Shown: one piece after another, positions 45,983-57,585 of the stretch
How positions within the stretch are numbered: the stretch's first letter is position 1
Layout of the letters: the number at the start of each line of letters is the position of its first letter
NCBI RefSeq assembly: GCF_018446385.1
Contig: NC_055990.1
Location: 31,254,567-31,318,566, forward strand
DNA from: Zingiber officinale
Lineage: Eukaryota > Streptophyta > Magnoliopsida > Zingiberales > Zingiberaceae
Direction of reading: 5' to 3'
DNA length: 64,000 nt
The notes under the pieces: model-generated
Told to the model about the DNA's origin: nothing
The model's input: only the letters and a program-made list of their open reading frames with translations
The model's database searches: none
Program-made: the position numbers and the translations under genes

Positions 45983-48741
45983 TGTTAGAGTGTATACTAA
46001 AAGTCTAGCTTTTTGTAAACATTTATTTTGAAATAAAGAATCACATTAGTCAAATGTCTATATTTATATGCTAAGTGTAGTTGTTCAATTAATTTATATT
46101 GTAGATAACATGGTGTGTGGTGTCATACACAGAAGATTATGTTATCAATTCGTTATAAATTATAAACAGTAGCTTACGACTAAGATGGAAAGGAACAAAC
46201 CATTGAAATAGTCGTAATGTAATTTGGTATTAGTTTATCTTGATTATAAAATTATACTAGTACACTTTAAGTGTATTGAGCAGGATCATTTGAGGTAGTT
46301 TCTTTTTATACTGACTATATAAAAGAACAATACCTCTATTATTATGGAAGTGTGTACTCTTAATCATAATATAATAACAAGCACATATACTTAATATTTA
46401 TTTCTTTAATTTATCAAAGGGTGTGATTTAACTCGATAAATCAATAGGTCCGATAAGTTGGGAAATGATATTATTTATATGGTGTGTTGTTGATTATAGA
46501 ATGAAACTGTGTCCTAGGAATCTAGGTTGATGATGCCCCTAAGAGGAGCTCATAAGGATTGTCATGTAAACCCTGCAGGTGGATTTAGTCCGACATGACG
46601 ATAAGGTTGAGTGGTACTACTCTTGGAGCAAGATATTAATTAAATGAGTTGTCAGTAACTGATTTAATTAGTGGACATTCGATATCTTAAATATAGGTAG
46701 ATTAACACACTCATGATAAGAAGGAGCTCATAGTAATATGGGATTGATGCGGTAGTTCAATAATAACTCTTTAATGGAATGAGATATTATTGATGAACTC
46801 GAGTTGGGTGTTCGGGGTGAACACGGGAAGCTCAAGTTCATCAGGAGACCAAAACCAATTCCTCCTCTCGGTCCCTGTCGTAGCCTCTTATTTATAAAAT
46901 CTTATACCCACCTTTTTACCCATCCTTAGGTGGTCGACCAAGCCAAGCTTGGAGCCCAAGCAAGGGTCGGCCAAGATAATCCTTGGATGGACCAAGTGGT
47001 GGTCGGCCCTAGCTTGGAGCCCAAGCTTAGGTGGCCGACCACATAAAAAATAAAAATAGTTTATTTTAAAATCTTTCCTTATGTGGAAGCCATGATTTTA
47101 AAAGAAAGTTTAAAATTTAAATCTTTCCTTTTATAGCTTTCTATAAAAGATTAAGAGAAAGGTTTGATATCTTTCCTTATTTGTAGTTAAAATAAATATT
47201 TTAATTTTTTATAAAAATTTCCTTTTTTGCAACCATCCTCATGATTTTAAAAGAGAGTTTTAAAATTTATATCTTTCCTTTTATAGTTTTCTACAAAAGA
47301 TTAAGAGAAATGTTTGATATCTTTCCTTATTTGTAGTTAAAAAGGAAGATTTTAATTTTTGATAAAACTTTCCTTTTTTTGTAATCATCCTCATGATTTT
47401 AAAAGAGAGTTTTAAAATTAAATCTTTCCTTTTATAGCTTTCTACAAAAGATTAAGAGAAAGATTTGATATCTTTCCTTATTTGTAGTTAAAAAGAAGAT
47501 TTTAATTTTAGAGAAAATTTTCCTTTTTGTAAATCATCTACATGTTTTAATAGAGAGATTTTTAATTTATAAAAGTTTCCTTTTATAACCAACCATGAAG
47601 GGAATTTTTAAAAGAGAAATTTTTATTTTAAAAATTTTCGGAAACAAATTAGAAAGTTTTAATTTTGTGTTTAAAACTTTCCTTGCATGGAGGATTTAAA
47701 GTGGCCGGCCACATTGATAGAGAAAAGAAAAAAAATTAATTAATTAAATTTTCCTTTCATTGGCAAGGAAAATAAGGAAATTTTTATTAAAACTTTCCTT
47801 ATTTACCAAGACCAAGGAATATAAAAGAGAGGGTAGAGGTGTCTCACCTCATAACAATATATCTTCTATTATTCCTCTCTTCCTTGTGGTGGCCGGCCCT
47901 CTCTTCTTCCTCTTCCCCTATTCTTCTTCTTAAGTGGTCGGCGGCATCATCATCTTGGAGAGATCTTGGTGGTCGGATTTTGCTTGGAGAAGAAGAAGAG
48001 ATAGGAGGCATTGTTTCCTAGCATCCCTTGGAGCTTGGTTGGTGGCCGAAGTTATTCATCTCTAGGATATTGTTGGTGGCCGAAACTTGCAAGGAGAAAG
48101 AGGCTTGGGTGGATTCTCGTCTCGATAGATCGTCGCTCACACGACGTCCGAGATAAGAAAAGGAATACGACAGAAGATCGTGAGGTCTATAAGTTATAAA
48201 AGGTATAACTAGTTATTAGTATTCGCATCATAACTAGTTCATTCTTTTATTTAGATCTTGAAATACCAAACACAAGAGGCTAATGAATCTAGGTTATCGA
48301 ATTTATGTTTTCGATTTTGTGTTTCTTTTGTTTTTCGAACTTGTGATTCGATTGTTCCTTTTAGTTAAACCTAGGGTTACTATAAGGAAATTAAATATTG
48401 AATTTCATTGAAAGGCTTTGTCTAGGAAGTGGTGGATGCTCCCATACCCAAGAAGGTCTAGTGTCTCGCCATGTTTAACTTAGAAGCCGATCTCTGAAAT
48501 TAATATTTAATTGAATTTATAACATGGGTGGGTTTGGACCAATAATGTTAAGCATCGTTTGCGATCCAAGTCTAAACCACTAAGAACAGATAAGTTGAAT
48601 TTAGAATCAATAATGTTAAGTTCTGTTTGCAATTCCAAATTTAATTTCTAAGGAACACAATAGGTTGTTAGGAATGGTTCAGGACTTGTACAAAATTTTT
48701 GTACAGGGGAACCAGTACGATATTCCCAGTAGCAACCAATA
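45983..48741. mobile_element. Solo LTR, copy B, inserted in the Copia 5' LTR
   Basis: 2759 bp, TGTTAGAGTG to CAACCAATA, flanked by CTAAC on both sides (45978-45982 and 48742-48746). It sits 22 bp inside the Copia 5' LTR. The matching empty site in the 3' LTR (TAGTACTAACGATCTAAC, from 54132) proves the insertion. The final CA has become TA. It is the same family as copy A and runs in the same direction. Confidence 0.92.
47090..47540 (+). repeat. 147-bp-type tandem repeat in solo LTR copy B (three units)
   Basis: Three units starting ATGATTTTAAAAGARAGTTT and ending before the next CATCCTCATGATTTTAAAAG. The one-unit difference from copy A equals the length difference between the two solo LTRs (2759 against 2612). 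Confidence 0.85.
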
Positions 48742-49957
48742 CTAACGGTCTAACTTAGATTTTGATGAATGGCAAGCGAGTTAAGTTAGGTGTTTTTGTG
48801 ATCTAATGCATTTACCGAGCATGTAGGGATTGGCGGATCTATGGAATCTGACACCAGGCTGAAACCTAACTAGGTCTAAGAACCCGATAGTTGGTGTGAA
48901 GCCCAGATAGGTCAAAAGACCGACTTGATATCTGGCGAGAAGTCCGATTGGGTCCGCTGGGTCTGACAACTGGCCGAAGTCTAATTGGGTCTGCGGACCT
49001 GACAATTGGTAAAAAGACCTCGTGGGTCGAGAGGTTGGTCAATAGACTGCAAGTTGATAAGTGAAGGTAAGTCACTGGAGGAAAAAGTTTTAGTGAGGAT
49101 GAGTCCAAGTTTGGACTTTAGATGCTAGTCGGTTTAGGTCCATATGGGACACCTAAATTCAGACCATGATTAGTTTCTAGTCTTGGAAAAACATAAACTA
49201 ATTAATACTCTTATTTTATGTTTGTGCTAATCATATTTTACAGGGTATACTTTGTTTCTGGACTAACATACTTTGTAGCGATCAAAAATTACTAAAAGCC
49301 TCAAATGAACAGTGTTTTGTGGCACCTCCTGCAATTAGAGACACCTCGGAGCAAAAGGCGCTAAGACGCCTTCTGGCGGTTGGAGGCGCCTTGGATCGAG
49401 GATTGAAGGTGCCTCAAAGGTGTTGGAGGCACCCTCGTGCAGATAAGAGCCAACGGTCACAAAGCTTATCGAATGCGCGGATTACAGGGCTGGAGGCGCC
49501 TCGGAGGATGATTGAAGGCACCCTCAACATGATGAAAGTTACAGGAAGAGGATTTTTTCTTTAAATAAATTTGCTTTCCTAAAAATGTTAGAAACTATTC
49601 ATGTTGGTCGAGCACCTTTTTCAAGGTAATATAGAATAGCAGGAACGTTTGAATAAGTTTGATTATTTATCAAATCATAAAAAACCACTTTTCGAAGATC
49701 TCTCCCTACTTGTTGAGATCGAACATCAATTGCAATGATTTGATAGATGGCTCATTGGGATAGATGCACGTAAGCAATCTCCCCCAGAAACGTATATCGA
49801 CTCCGAAGCAGAAGGGATGAGGGTTGCAATTGGAAGCGCCCTCAACGGCCAATAAAAGGAGGGTTGGAGTATCCCTTCTCACTCATCAATAATCAACTTA
49901 AGTTCTAAGTGCTAGAAACCTTCTGAAGCTTTGGAAACGTTCGGCTACCACTGTGCT

Positions 49958-50504
49958 TAGAGCTATCAGACGAGCCAACCCATGGCGGAGCGGGTCGGCC
50001 CGTGGCGGGCCAATCATTTAGCGGTGCGAGGCGGGTCAACCCGTCAACATGGCGAGTTGGGAAATTTCCAACCCAACTCAATCCAAGACGGGTTGCGGGT
50101 TTGGCGGGCCAACTCGCGGGCCCATTAATTTTTTTTTTAAAAAATAAAAAATATTTCATATCTTCAATGTTTTATTTCGGAAAGCTTTCATCAATTAAAT
50201 GTATCCACAAATATGTATTTTAAATATAAATAGACACAAACAAATATTTATGTTCGATGAAAAGTACTATTTTTATTTCAAAATTATAACAAATAAAGAT
50301 AATAAAATGACATAAAACTTAGTTTACATGTGTTTCTCAATCCGCGGGTCAACCCAAGCCCGTCGCGGGCCAACCCGCGGGGGTCGCAGGCCTAGGCGGG
50401 TCAGCCCACGGCAGGCTTGGGTTGATAAAGTTCCAACCCAACCCGCTTTAATTGTTTGGCGGGGCGGGCCAACCCGACGGGCCTAATCCAAATTGACGGC
50501 TCTA
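49958..50504. mobile_element. Non-autonomous hAT-like element, 547 bp
   Basis: Ends TAGAGC(T/C)(A/G)TCA in inverted orientation. The 8-bp flanks are ACTGTGCT (49950-49957) and ACTGAGCT (50505-50512). The uninterrupted ACTGAGCT is seen in the 3' LTR near 55038. The interior is rich in GGCGGGCCAACCCGC words at both ends. Eight-base duplications and TAGAGCxGTCA-type ends fit hAT. It has no transposase. Confidence 0.85.
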
Positions 50505-50922
50505 ACTGAGCTGCTCCTCCGAGTCATCCGACCATCTCCGGCAGACCAACAACAACACACGAGCGCGCACGACCATAAAGTTGGTAAAATTTAATTAAGG
50601 GTTGCTTTCTTTTTACTACTACTTTAAAAGGGAAGTATAAGTTGTTACACTGTTCCTATCTTTATATTCGATTACCATTTCCAGCGGTTTCGGAAGAGGC
50701 GTTTAGTGAATTAACCATCGATAGGTCTGCGGGACTTGAGTCTTGGAGTAGGAGTCATCAAAGGCTCCAACTAAGTTAAATCGACCGAGTTTTTCCTTGT
50801 GTTCTTTTTTAGTTTAAATTTTTCACTATGATTTTATTTTAAATTTTTAAAATAAATCTGTTTTCAAAAACACGTGATTCATTCCCCCCCCCCCTCCTCT
50901 CAAGTGCTCGTAGTCCAACAAG

Positions 50923-50935
50923 TGGTATCAGAGCC
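50923..50935 (+). promoter_or_regulatory. Primer-binding site of the Copia element (tRNA-iMet)
   Basis: TGGTATCAGAGCC, two bases after the 5' LTR end at 50920. Confidence 0.9.
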
Positions 50936-51088
50936 AAGTTAGTTCTGAATTGGTACAACCACCGATCGAACAAGAGGTTCATCGATTTTCAGTTTCTCTC
51001 GTTTAATTATAACTGTAACTTTTTCCCACACTACTTACCCCAAGACCTAGTCTTGTATCTATTTAAAGTTTTCTTTTTCAGTAAACCA

Positions 51089-52541
51089 ATGGCCTAAATC
51101 GAGGGATCTAGCACCGTTCGTCTCCCGATGTTCAACAGAGATGACTTCTCATACCTGAAAAAATGGATGGAAGTATATCTGAAGACTGATTTCGACTAGT
51201 GGTTCAGCATAACAAAAGGATACAAGGTGTCAATCAACCACCACATTGGAACTCCAATTGACCCGAAAATTTGGAATTCGGAGATGAAGAAGAAATCCCA
51301 AATAGACTTCAAGGCTCTCAGCATAATCAGTGTGGTCTCACGAAGGAGGAACTAAATCGCGTCGGCCCACACGAAAACACAAAGGAGTTGTGGGACAAGC
51401 TCATAAAACTATACGAAGGGACCAACGACACAAAGGTAACTAAAAGAGATTTGTTTTAAAATAGGTTATTTAATATTAAAATGCAAGAAGGAGAGACTGC
51501 AAGTCAGTTGCACATGAAGATCAAGGGCATTCTCAACGGGCTCCACACAATTGGCTACCAGATGGAGAATCAAGATCTTATAAGGTATGCCCTAAACGCA
51601 TTACCTCAAAATATATTATGGGCATTCATCATGGATGCCTATAAAATTTCGATGAATCTTTTAAAATTAAAATTAGATGAATTATTTTGTAAATAGAGTT
51701 GCACGAACAAACTAACACTAAATCCACCGAGAAAGGTATTGCTATCTTTGCAGGATCGTCCAAAGAAAAGTTCAGAACTAACCCGGAACCAGAAGTTGAA
51801 TCTGACCCAGACTTAAACGATGAAGAGCACTTACTGAACCTGGTAAGAAAAATGTTCACTAAGAAAAAGGAGTTCACCAAAAGGGACCTCCAGAAGATCA
51901 AGTCCACCTCCAACAATAATAAAGCGAATGTCACGTGCTTTGGGTGCAACAAAAATGAACATTATAAGCACGATTGCTCGAATCTCAAAAAGAAGAAAGC
52001 TCTCAAGAAGACTTGGGATGAGTCATCATCGGAAGAATCGGACAGCAACAAATCGAAGCACACCAACTACCTCGCACTGATAGTGTCCAGACAAGAATCG
52101 AAAAATGAATCAGAAAACGGGTCCGAACCCGAATCAAGCCACGAGTCTGTACTCGTTTCCGAAGGTTTCAACGAGGTACAAACTGGTTTAGGTAAAAAGT
52201 TTTTCAAAATAATTACATATTTATATAGGAAATTGACTATTTCTGAAAATCAAATAAATGAACTAAGTATAGAAAATAAAACACTGAACAAACAACTAAA
52301 GTTAACTTCAAAGACTAAGCCGATTCAAGCTAGAATCCCAACTCAAGTTACAAAACTTGAGGAGGATAATTCCATATTGAAAGGTGAAGTAGTTGAACTA
52401 AAACAACTTTTAGAAAAATTCACAACTAGATCCAAGTACCCTAATATGATACTTGAATTACAAAGAGTTGTGTACAATAAGTCCGGACTCAGATATAAGT
52501 CTAGCTTGACTAACAAGACTTTTATATTTCTAGTTATCTAA
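51089..52541 (+). pseudogene. Copia-type gag, broken
   Basis: From ATG at 51089 the gag reads EGSSTVRLPMFNRDDFSYLK, MEVYLKTDFD, KKKSQIDFKALS, then LTKEELNRVGPHENTKELWD, MQEGETASQLHMKIKGILNG, a CCHC knuckle (CFGCNKNEHYKHDC) and a charged coiled-coil tail. It has stops at the third codon and after TDFD, a frameshift near 51330, and stops near 51460 and 51694. The order of motifs is that of UBN2-type Copia gag. The frame ends before any protease. Confidence 0.88.
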
Positions 52542-53299
52542 AATAAAAATTAAACCAAAACTTGGGTTCCGAACATGTACCTAACCACGGAAGTAGGACC
52601 AAATCAATATTGTGTAGCTAAGAATTAGATAAATTATATAAAACAAGAAAATAATAAATCAAATAATTTAAACCCAAACTTTAAATTAACTAAACCAAAC
52701 TTGGGCCATAAGTCTAAAATAAAACCAAAAACTAACTATTGATTTTATAATTATAAAATAAATAAACATAAACTAAAAATCAAAACAGAATGCAAAAGCA
52801 ATAATTTAATGGAAATGACCATGATAACTAGCACCTCGCGAACCTAGCCTAACCGGTCAGGTAATTAAGGACCAGATAATTTGATTTTTGACCAACATAA
52901 TATCAAGATGGGGTAAGATGATAGTACGTTAGGAAAACTCGATCTAGGGAGTCAGGTAGGGTAAAGTGTACCCTACTTAGTCTACTTAGCTAAGTGAAAC
53001 TAACCAAAGCTATCTCGCCACATCCTAAACTAGTTAGGCCAAGGTTTATTAATAGGAAAATTAAATATCCAATTTCTTAAAAAGGTTTTGTCTAGAAGTG
53101 GTCATTGCTCCGATATCCAAGAAGGTCCCGTGTCTCGTCATAACTTGGAAGCCGATTTTTGAAATGTACATTTAATTTACTAACAGTTAAACCTAAACGT
53201 AACACAAAGTTAAACTATCTTCAAATAAAAAATCAACTAATTCATCTCACAAAATTATAGGTACACCTTGATTGATAAATTAAACCGAATACCTTGATT

Positions 53300-54050
53300 A
53301 ATAAATTCAACCGAGTGATATGATTAATGACCCAAAATTTAATTAAATGATAATTTAATTCCACTTTGAATATTAATTTAATTAAATATTTTAATTAAAA
53401 ATTAAATTAAACCTTAAAATTAAAATAAAATTAAACGTAATGTTAATTAATGTATTACATTAAAAAAAAATTAAAAATATTTTAAAAATATTTTAAAATT
53501 CTTCTAAAAATTATTTTTAAAATATTTTAAAAATTATTTTAAATATTTTAAAAAGTATATTAAAAATCTTTAAAAAATTATTTCAAAAATATTTTAAAAA
53601 TTATGTTAAAAATATTTTTAAAAAAATCATTTAAAAAATAAATATATTATCTTAAAAATTTAGTTTAAAAACACTTAGCTAAAACCAGAAAACTTACTTA
53701 CAACGTATACTTAAATTAAAACTTAATAAAATTAATTTAAACCTAAAGTTTAATTAAATTAATTAATTTAAATCTAAATATTAATTAATTTAATTAAAAT
53801 TTAATTAACGTAAACTTAAAACTAAATTAAATAATTAATAAGTAAATAATTAAAATTATTTTAATTAAATTAAATTTAAAACGTTAAGCTACCCTTAATT
53901 GATAATTTAAGATAACCTCAATTGAAAACTCAATTTAATTAATACCTTAATTTAATTTAACCTAATTAAAACTTTATACTAAATTCAAATCACTCAAATT
54001 ACTAATCAATTAACTTAAATCTCAATTAATAACTTAAATCATTCTTGCAG
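53300..54050. repeat. Very AT-rich low-complexity block in the Copia interior
   Basis: Runs of TTAAAATATTTTAAAAAT and TTAATTAAATT words replace what should be pol. Probably slippage-expanded or degenerate sequence; no coding potential. Confidence 0.8.
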
Positions 54051-54119
54051 TCACTTTTTCTATTTTATTTTCTCTAACTTAATTTAATCAGATTGTCATT
54101 ACATCAAAATGGGGGAGAT

Positions 54120-55443
54120 TGTTAGTGTAATTAGTACTAACGATCTAACTCAGGTTTTGATGAATAACAAATGAGTTAAGCTAGGTGTTTTTATGATCTA
54201 ATGCATTTATCAAGTATGCAAGGATTGACAGATCTAGGGGATCTGACACCAAACTGAAACCCAATTAGGTCTGAGGATTCGATAGTTGGTGCGAAGTCCG
54301 GATAGGTCAAAGGGTCAATCTGATTTCTCGCGAAAAATCCGACTGGGTCCACGGAGCCGAACAACTGGATAAAATCCAGTTGGGTCTGCAGACTTGACAA
54401 TTTGAGAAAAGACCTAGTGGGTCAAGAGGCTAGTCGATAGCCTGCAAGTTGGTAAGTGAAGGCAAGTCACTAGAAAAGAAAGTTTCTGTGAGGATGAGTC
54501 TAAGTTTGGACTTTAGGCGCTGGTCTAGTTTAAGTTCATTTGAGACACCTAACGTAAGATCATGACTAGTTTCTCATCTTGGAAAGATGAAAACTAATTA
54601 ATACTCTTATTTTATATTTGTGCTAACCCTATTTTACAGAGGTGAAAAGCACAAAAAGTCTAGGATAAATAGTGCTTAAGGCGCCTCCTAGCGATTGGAG
54701 GCACCCCGAAGCAAAAGGCGTTGAGGCGCCCTGGATCGAGGGTTGGAGGCACCTCAAAGGTGTTGGAGGCGCCCTCGCACAAATAAGAGCCAGCGGTTGT
54801 CGGTGCCTTGGAGGACGATTAAAGGCGCCCTCAACAGGATAAAAAAATGCAGGAAGAGGAGGTTGTCGACTTTGAAGCAGAAGGGATGAGGGTTGTGATT
54901 GGAGGCGCCCTGAAGACTATTGGAGGTTCCCTCAACAGCCAATAAAAGGAGGGTTGGAGTAGTTCTTCTCACTCATCAATAATCAACTCAAGTTCTAAGT
55001 ACTATTAACCTTCTAAATCTTTAGAAATGTTCGTCTGCCACTGAGCTGCTCCTCCAAGTCATCTGAGACCATCTCCGACAAACTGACAGCAACACACGAG
55101 CACACACGACCATAAAGTTAGTAAAATTTAATTAAATGTGGCTTTCTTTACTACTGCTTTATAGGGGAAGTGTAGATTATTATATTATTTCTATCTTTGT
55201 ATTCGATTACCTTTCGACAGTTCCAGAAGAAGTGTTTAGTGGATTACCCATTGATAGGTCCGCAGGACTTGGGTCTTGGAGTAAAAGTCGCCGAAAGTTC
55301 CGAACTAAGTAAAATCGACTGAGTTTTTTCTTGTGTTCTTTTCAGTTTAAATTTTTTGTTTGATTTTTTTTTTAATTTTTAAAATAACTTTGTTTTCAAA
55401 AACACGTAATTTATCCCTCCTTTCACGTGCTCACGATCCAACA
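54120..55443 (+). repeat. 3' LTR of the Copia element
   Basis: 1324 bp, TGTTAGTG to CCAACA. It aligns with the pieces of the 5' LTR and serves as the empty-site reference for both insertions there. Both LTRs contain several GGAGGCGCC words. Confidence 0.9.
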
Positions 55444-57585
55444 TTTTGTATGTCTCGCTTGTTCTTATATAAGAGAATTACTTATCTTTCATTGATCGGA
55501 CATTTTTTTCATTTTCAATATTATGTTAAATAATTTTATAGGTCATTCAATACCTTGTTTTCCTAGGTATTTCTATATCTCTATTGGAATATCATATGGT
55601 TCAACGGTTTTTCCATTGTGCATCCCATTTAAAGATTATTCTACCTTTGAAGTTTACATTCTATGATAAAAATTTAAATTTCTATGCTCATTTGACCTAT
55701 TAAATTACCTAAGTTAAGTTGGTCACCTAAACCTTCATTAAAAAGTTGATGAAAATACTTCTTCCACCACTATTTTATTTCTCCATTGTTTACTAGTACC
55801 CTATTACATTTATCATTAATATATTTTATTTGAATAAGATCTCTTATCTTTCTTTCTCTCACGTTAGTTATTCTATAAATATCTTTTTTTCCTTCTTTTA
55901 TATCTAATTTTTAATATAATAGTTCAAAAGTTTTATTTTTTTTTTACTTCATTCACTACTTTCTTAGCTTTTTTTTCTTTGCTATTATTTTTTTTTTAAG
56001 TTTTCCTTATTCTTACAAATATATAATTTCTTATAAGATATTCATTTTTCCTGCACTTTCTCTTGTACTTTTTCATTCCACCATCAAAATTCCTTAATTA
56101 ATGGTGCATGTCCCTTTGACTTACCGAGTACATTTTTAACTACTATTTTCAACTTTGATACCATCTTATCCCGTGTAGTATTAGAATCATCCTATATTTC
56201 ACCTAATGCTTGTACTCCTACTTTCTCTTTAAATATATTTTGTTTCTCATTCTTTAACTTCCACCACTTAATTTTAGGAGTTGTATATATTTTTTCTATT
56301 AATATTATATTTGTGACGTATACCCAATACTACTAATATAAGTTTGGTAGTTAAGCTTTTTCAGGGATGATCGTACAATCTTTACAAATCTTTGTATCTT
56401 TTTTCTTAACCATAAGAAAGTCAATTTGCGATTTATTATTCTCGCTTTTAAACGTGACTAAGTGTTCTTTTTTCTTAAAAAAAAAACGTATTATCTAATA
56501 TAACATCATATGCAATCGTAAAATCTAATATAATTTTTCCTTCCTCATTTCTCATTTCAAACTCATAACCCCATGTACCCTCTCATATTCCTTATTTTTC
56601 ACTCCAATATACTCATTTAGATCACCTCTTATTAAAATCATTTCATTTGGCGAAATATTTTATAATATTTCATCTAAGTCATCCCAAAAATTTGATTTGG
56701 TAGCCTCATCTAATTCTACTTGCGATGCATACATTCTAATTATGTTCATAGTTTCTTTTACCACTATTATCTTAAGAGCTATAATTCTTGTCTAACTACC
56801 CTACAACTTCATCCTTTAACGAACTATCTATAACAATACTTATTTCATTTCTTATTTTACTTTTTCCTATGTACCATAATTTAAAACCTGAATTCTCTGT
56901 TAGTTTTACCTTCTCGACTACCTTTTTTATCTTTTATACATACAAAATACTAATTCTTCTTCTGATCATCATTTCTACTACCTCCATTGATTTAGTAGTG
57001 AAAATTCCTATATTTTATGTTCTAAATTTAAAATTATTAATTTTTCTATCATATTTATTTTTATCTAACTTGTGGTGTAAAAACTTTTACCTATTTAACG
57101 CAAAACCCCATAGAAAAATTAACAATACCAAAAGAAAAATTAATGAAGATAAAATCACCAAGAAGTCCAAGATGGATATTGAAGTTGACAATAACAAATG
57201 AAACATGAATAGTTGGAAAAGTTGAATTTATTAAACTGGAAAATATAAAGAATATATATATAAAAACCATCCTAAACAGTCAAGATAAACACAACTTGCT
57301 AATGATGTACAATGCACCCGCTGAAGACACTTTTCAGTGAAATCCACATGATTCAAGCAATTACACTAAGAATATCACACTCTGTACATAGCAATTCTGT
57401 AACAAAGTTGCAGTCTTTACATTGGCTCAGAACTGCTAGCTAAATTGACATCTGGAAAGGAATAAAAAAATGAATTATAAACATTTGTGATTCCCTTGTT
57501 CTGTTGTTTTAACTTTTATCTGCAATTTAATCTAAAGGACAAAGGACTCCCCAGTGTAAGTCTGTTACTGCAATTTGTCCGTGAG

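Larger units (their letters stand above)
45961..55443 (+). mobile_element. Copia-type retrotransposon lacking pol, with secondary insertions in its 5' LTR
   Basis: The 5' LTR lies in pieces (45961-45982, 48747-49957, 50513-50920) around two later insertions. The 3' LTR is 54120-55443. Both begin TGTT(A/G)GTG and end CCAACA, and the flanks are ATTTG and TTTTG (a 5-bp duplication with one change). A tRNA-iMet primer site follows the 5' LTR and GGGGGAGAT precedes the 3' LTR. Only a broken gag lies between; protease, integrase and reverse transcriptase are absent. The 3' LTR lacks roughly 0.25-0.3 kb that is present in the 5' LTR (around 49560-49800). Confidence 0.9.
44676..57180 (-). mobile_element. 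RTE-type LINE, decayed, split by a Copia insertion
   Basis: Two minus-strand parts (57180-55444, then 45960-44676) join when the Copia element is removed. The 5' part carries endonuclease remnants (a KSENNKSQIDFLMVKKKD-like stretch near 56400-56480). The 3' part carries reverse transcriptase: DLHMVFIDLKKAYD-like sequence near 45740-45790, and FADDIVLVDETHE with the catalytic FADD codons at about 45470-45481. The element ends in a short trinucleotide tail next to CAAGTCTTATCCTATAGGTA, the characteristic 3' end of plant RTE LINEs. Many stops and frameshifts are present, so it is dead. Confidence 0.85.

Noticed and set aside
53300-54050. AT-rich block as a replication origin or matrix-attachment region
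   Set aside because: It lies inside a decayed Copia interior, and simple slippage or decay explains it. No specific motif supports a function.
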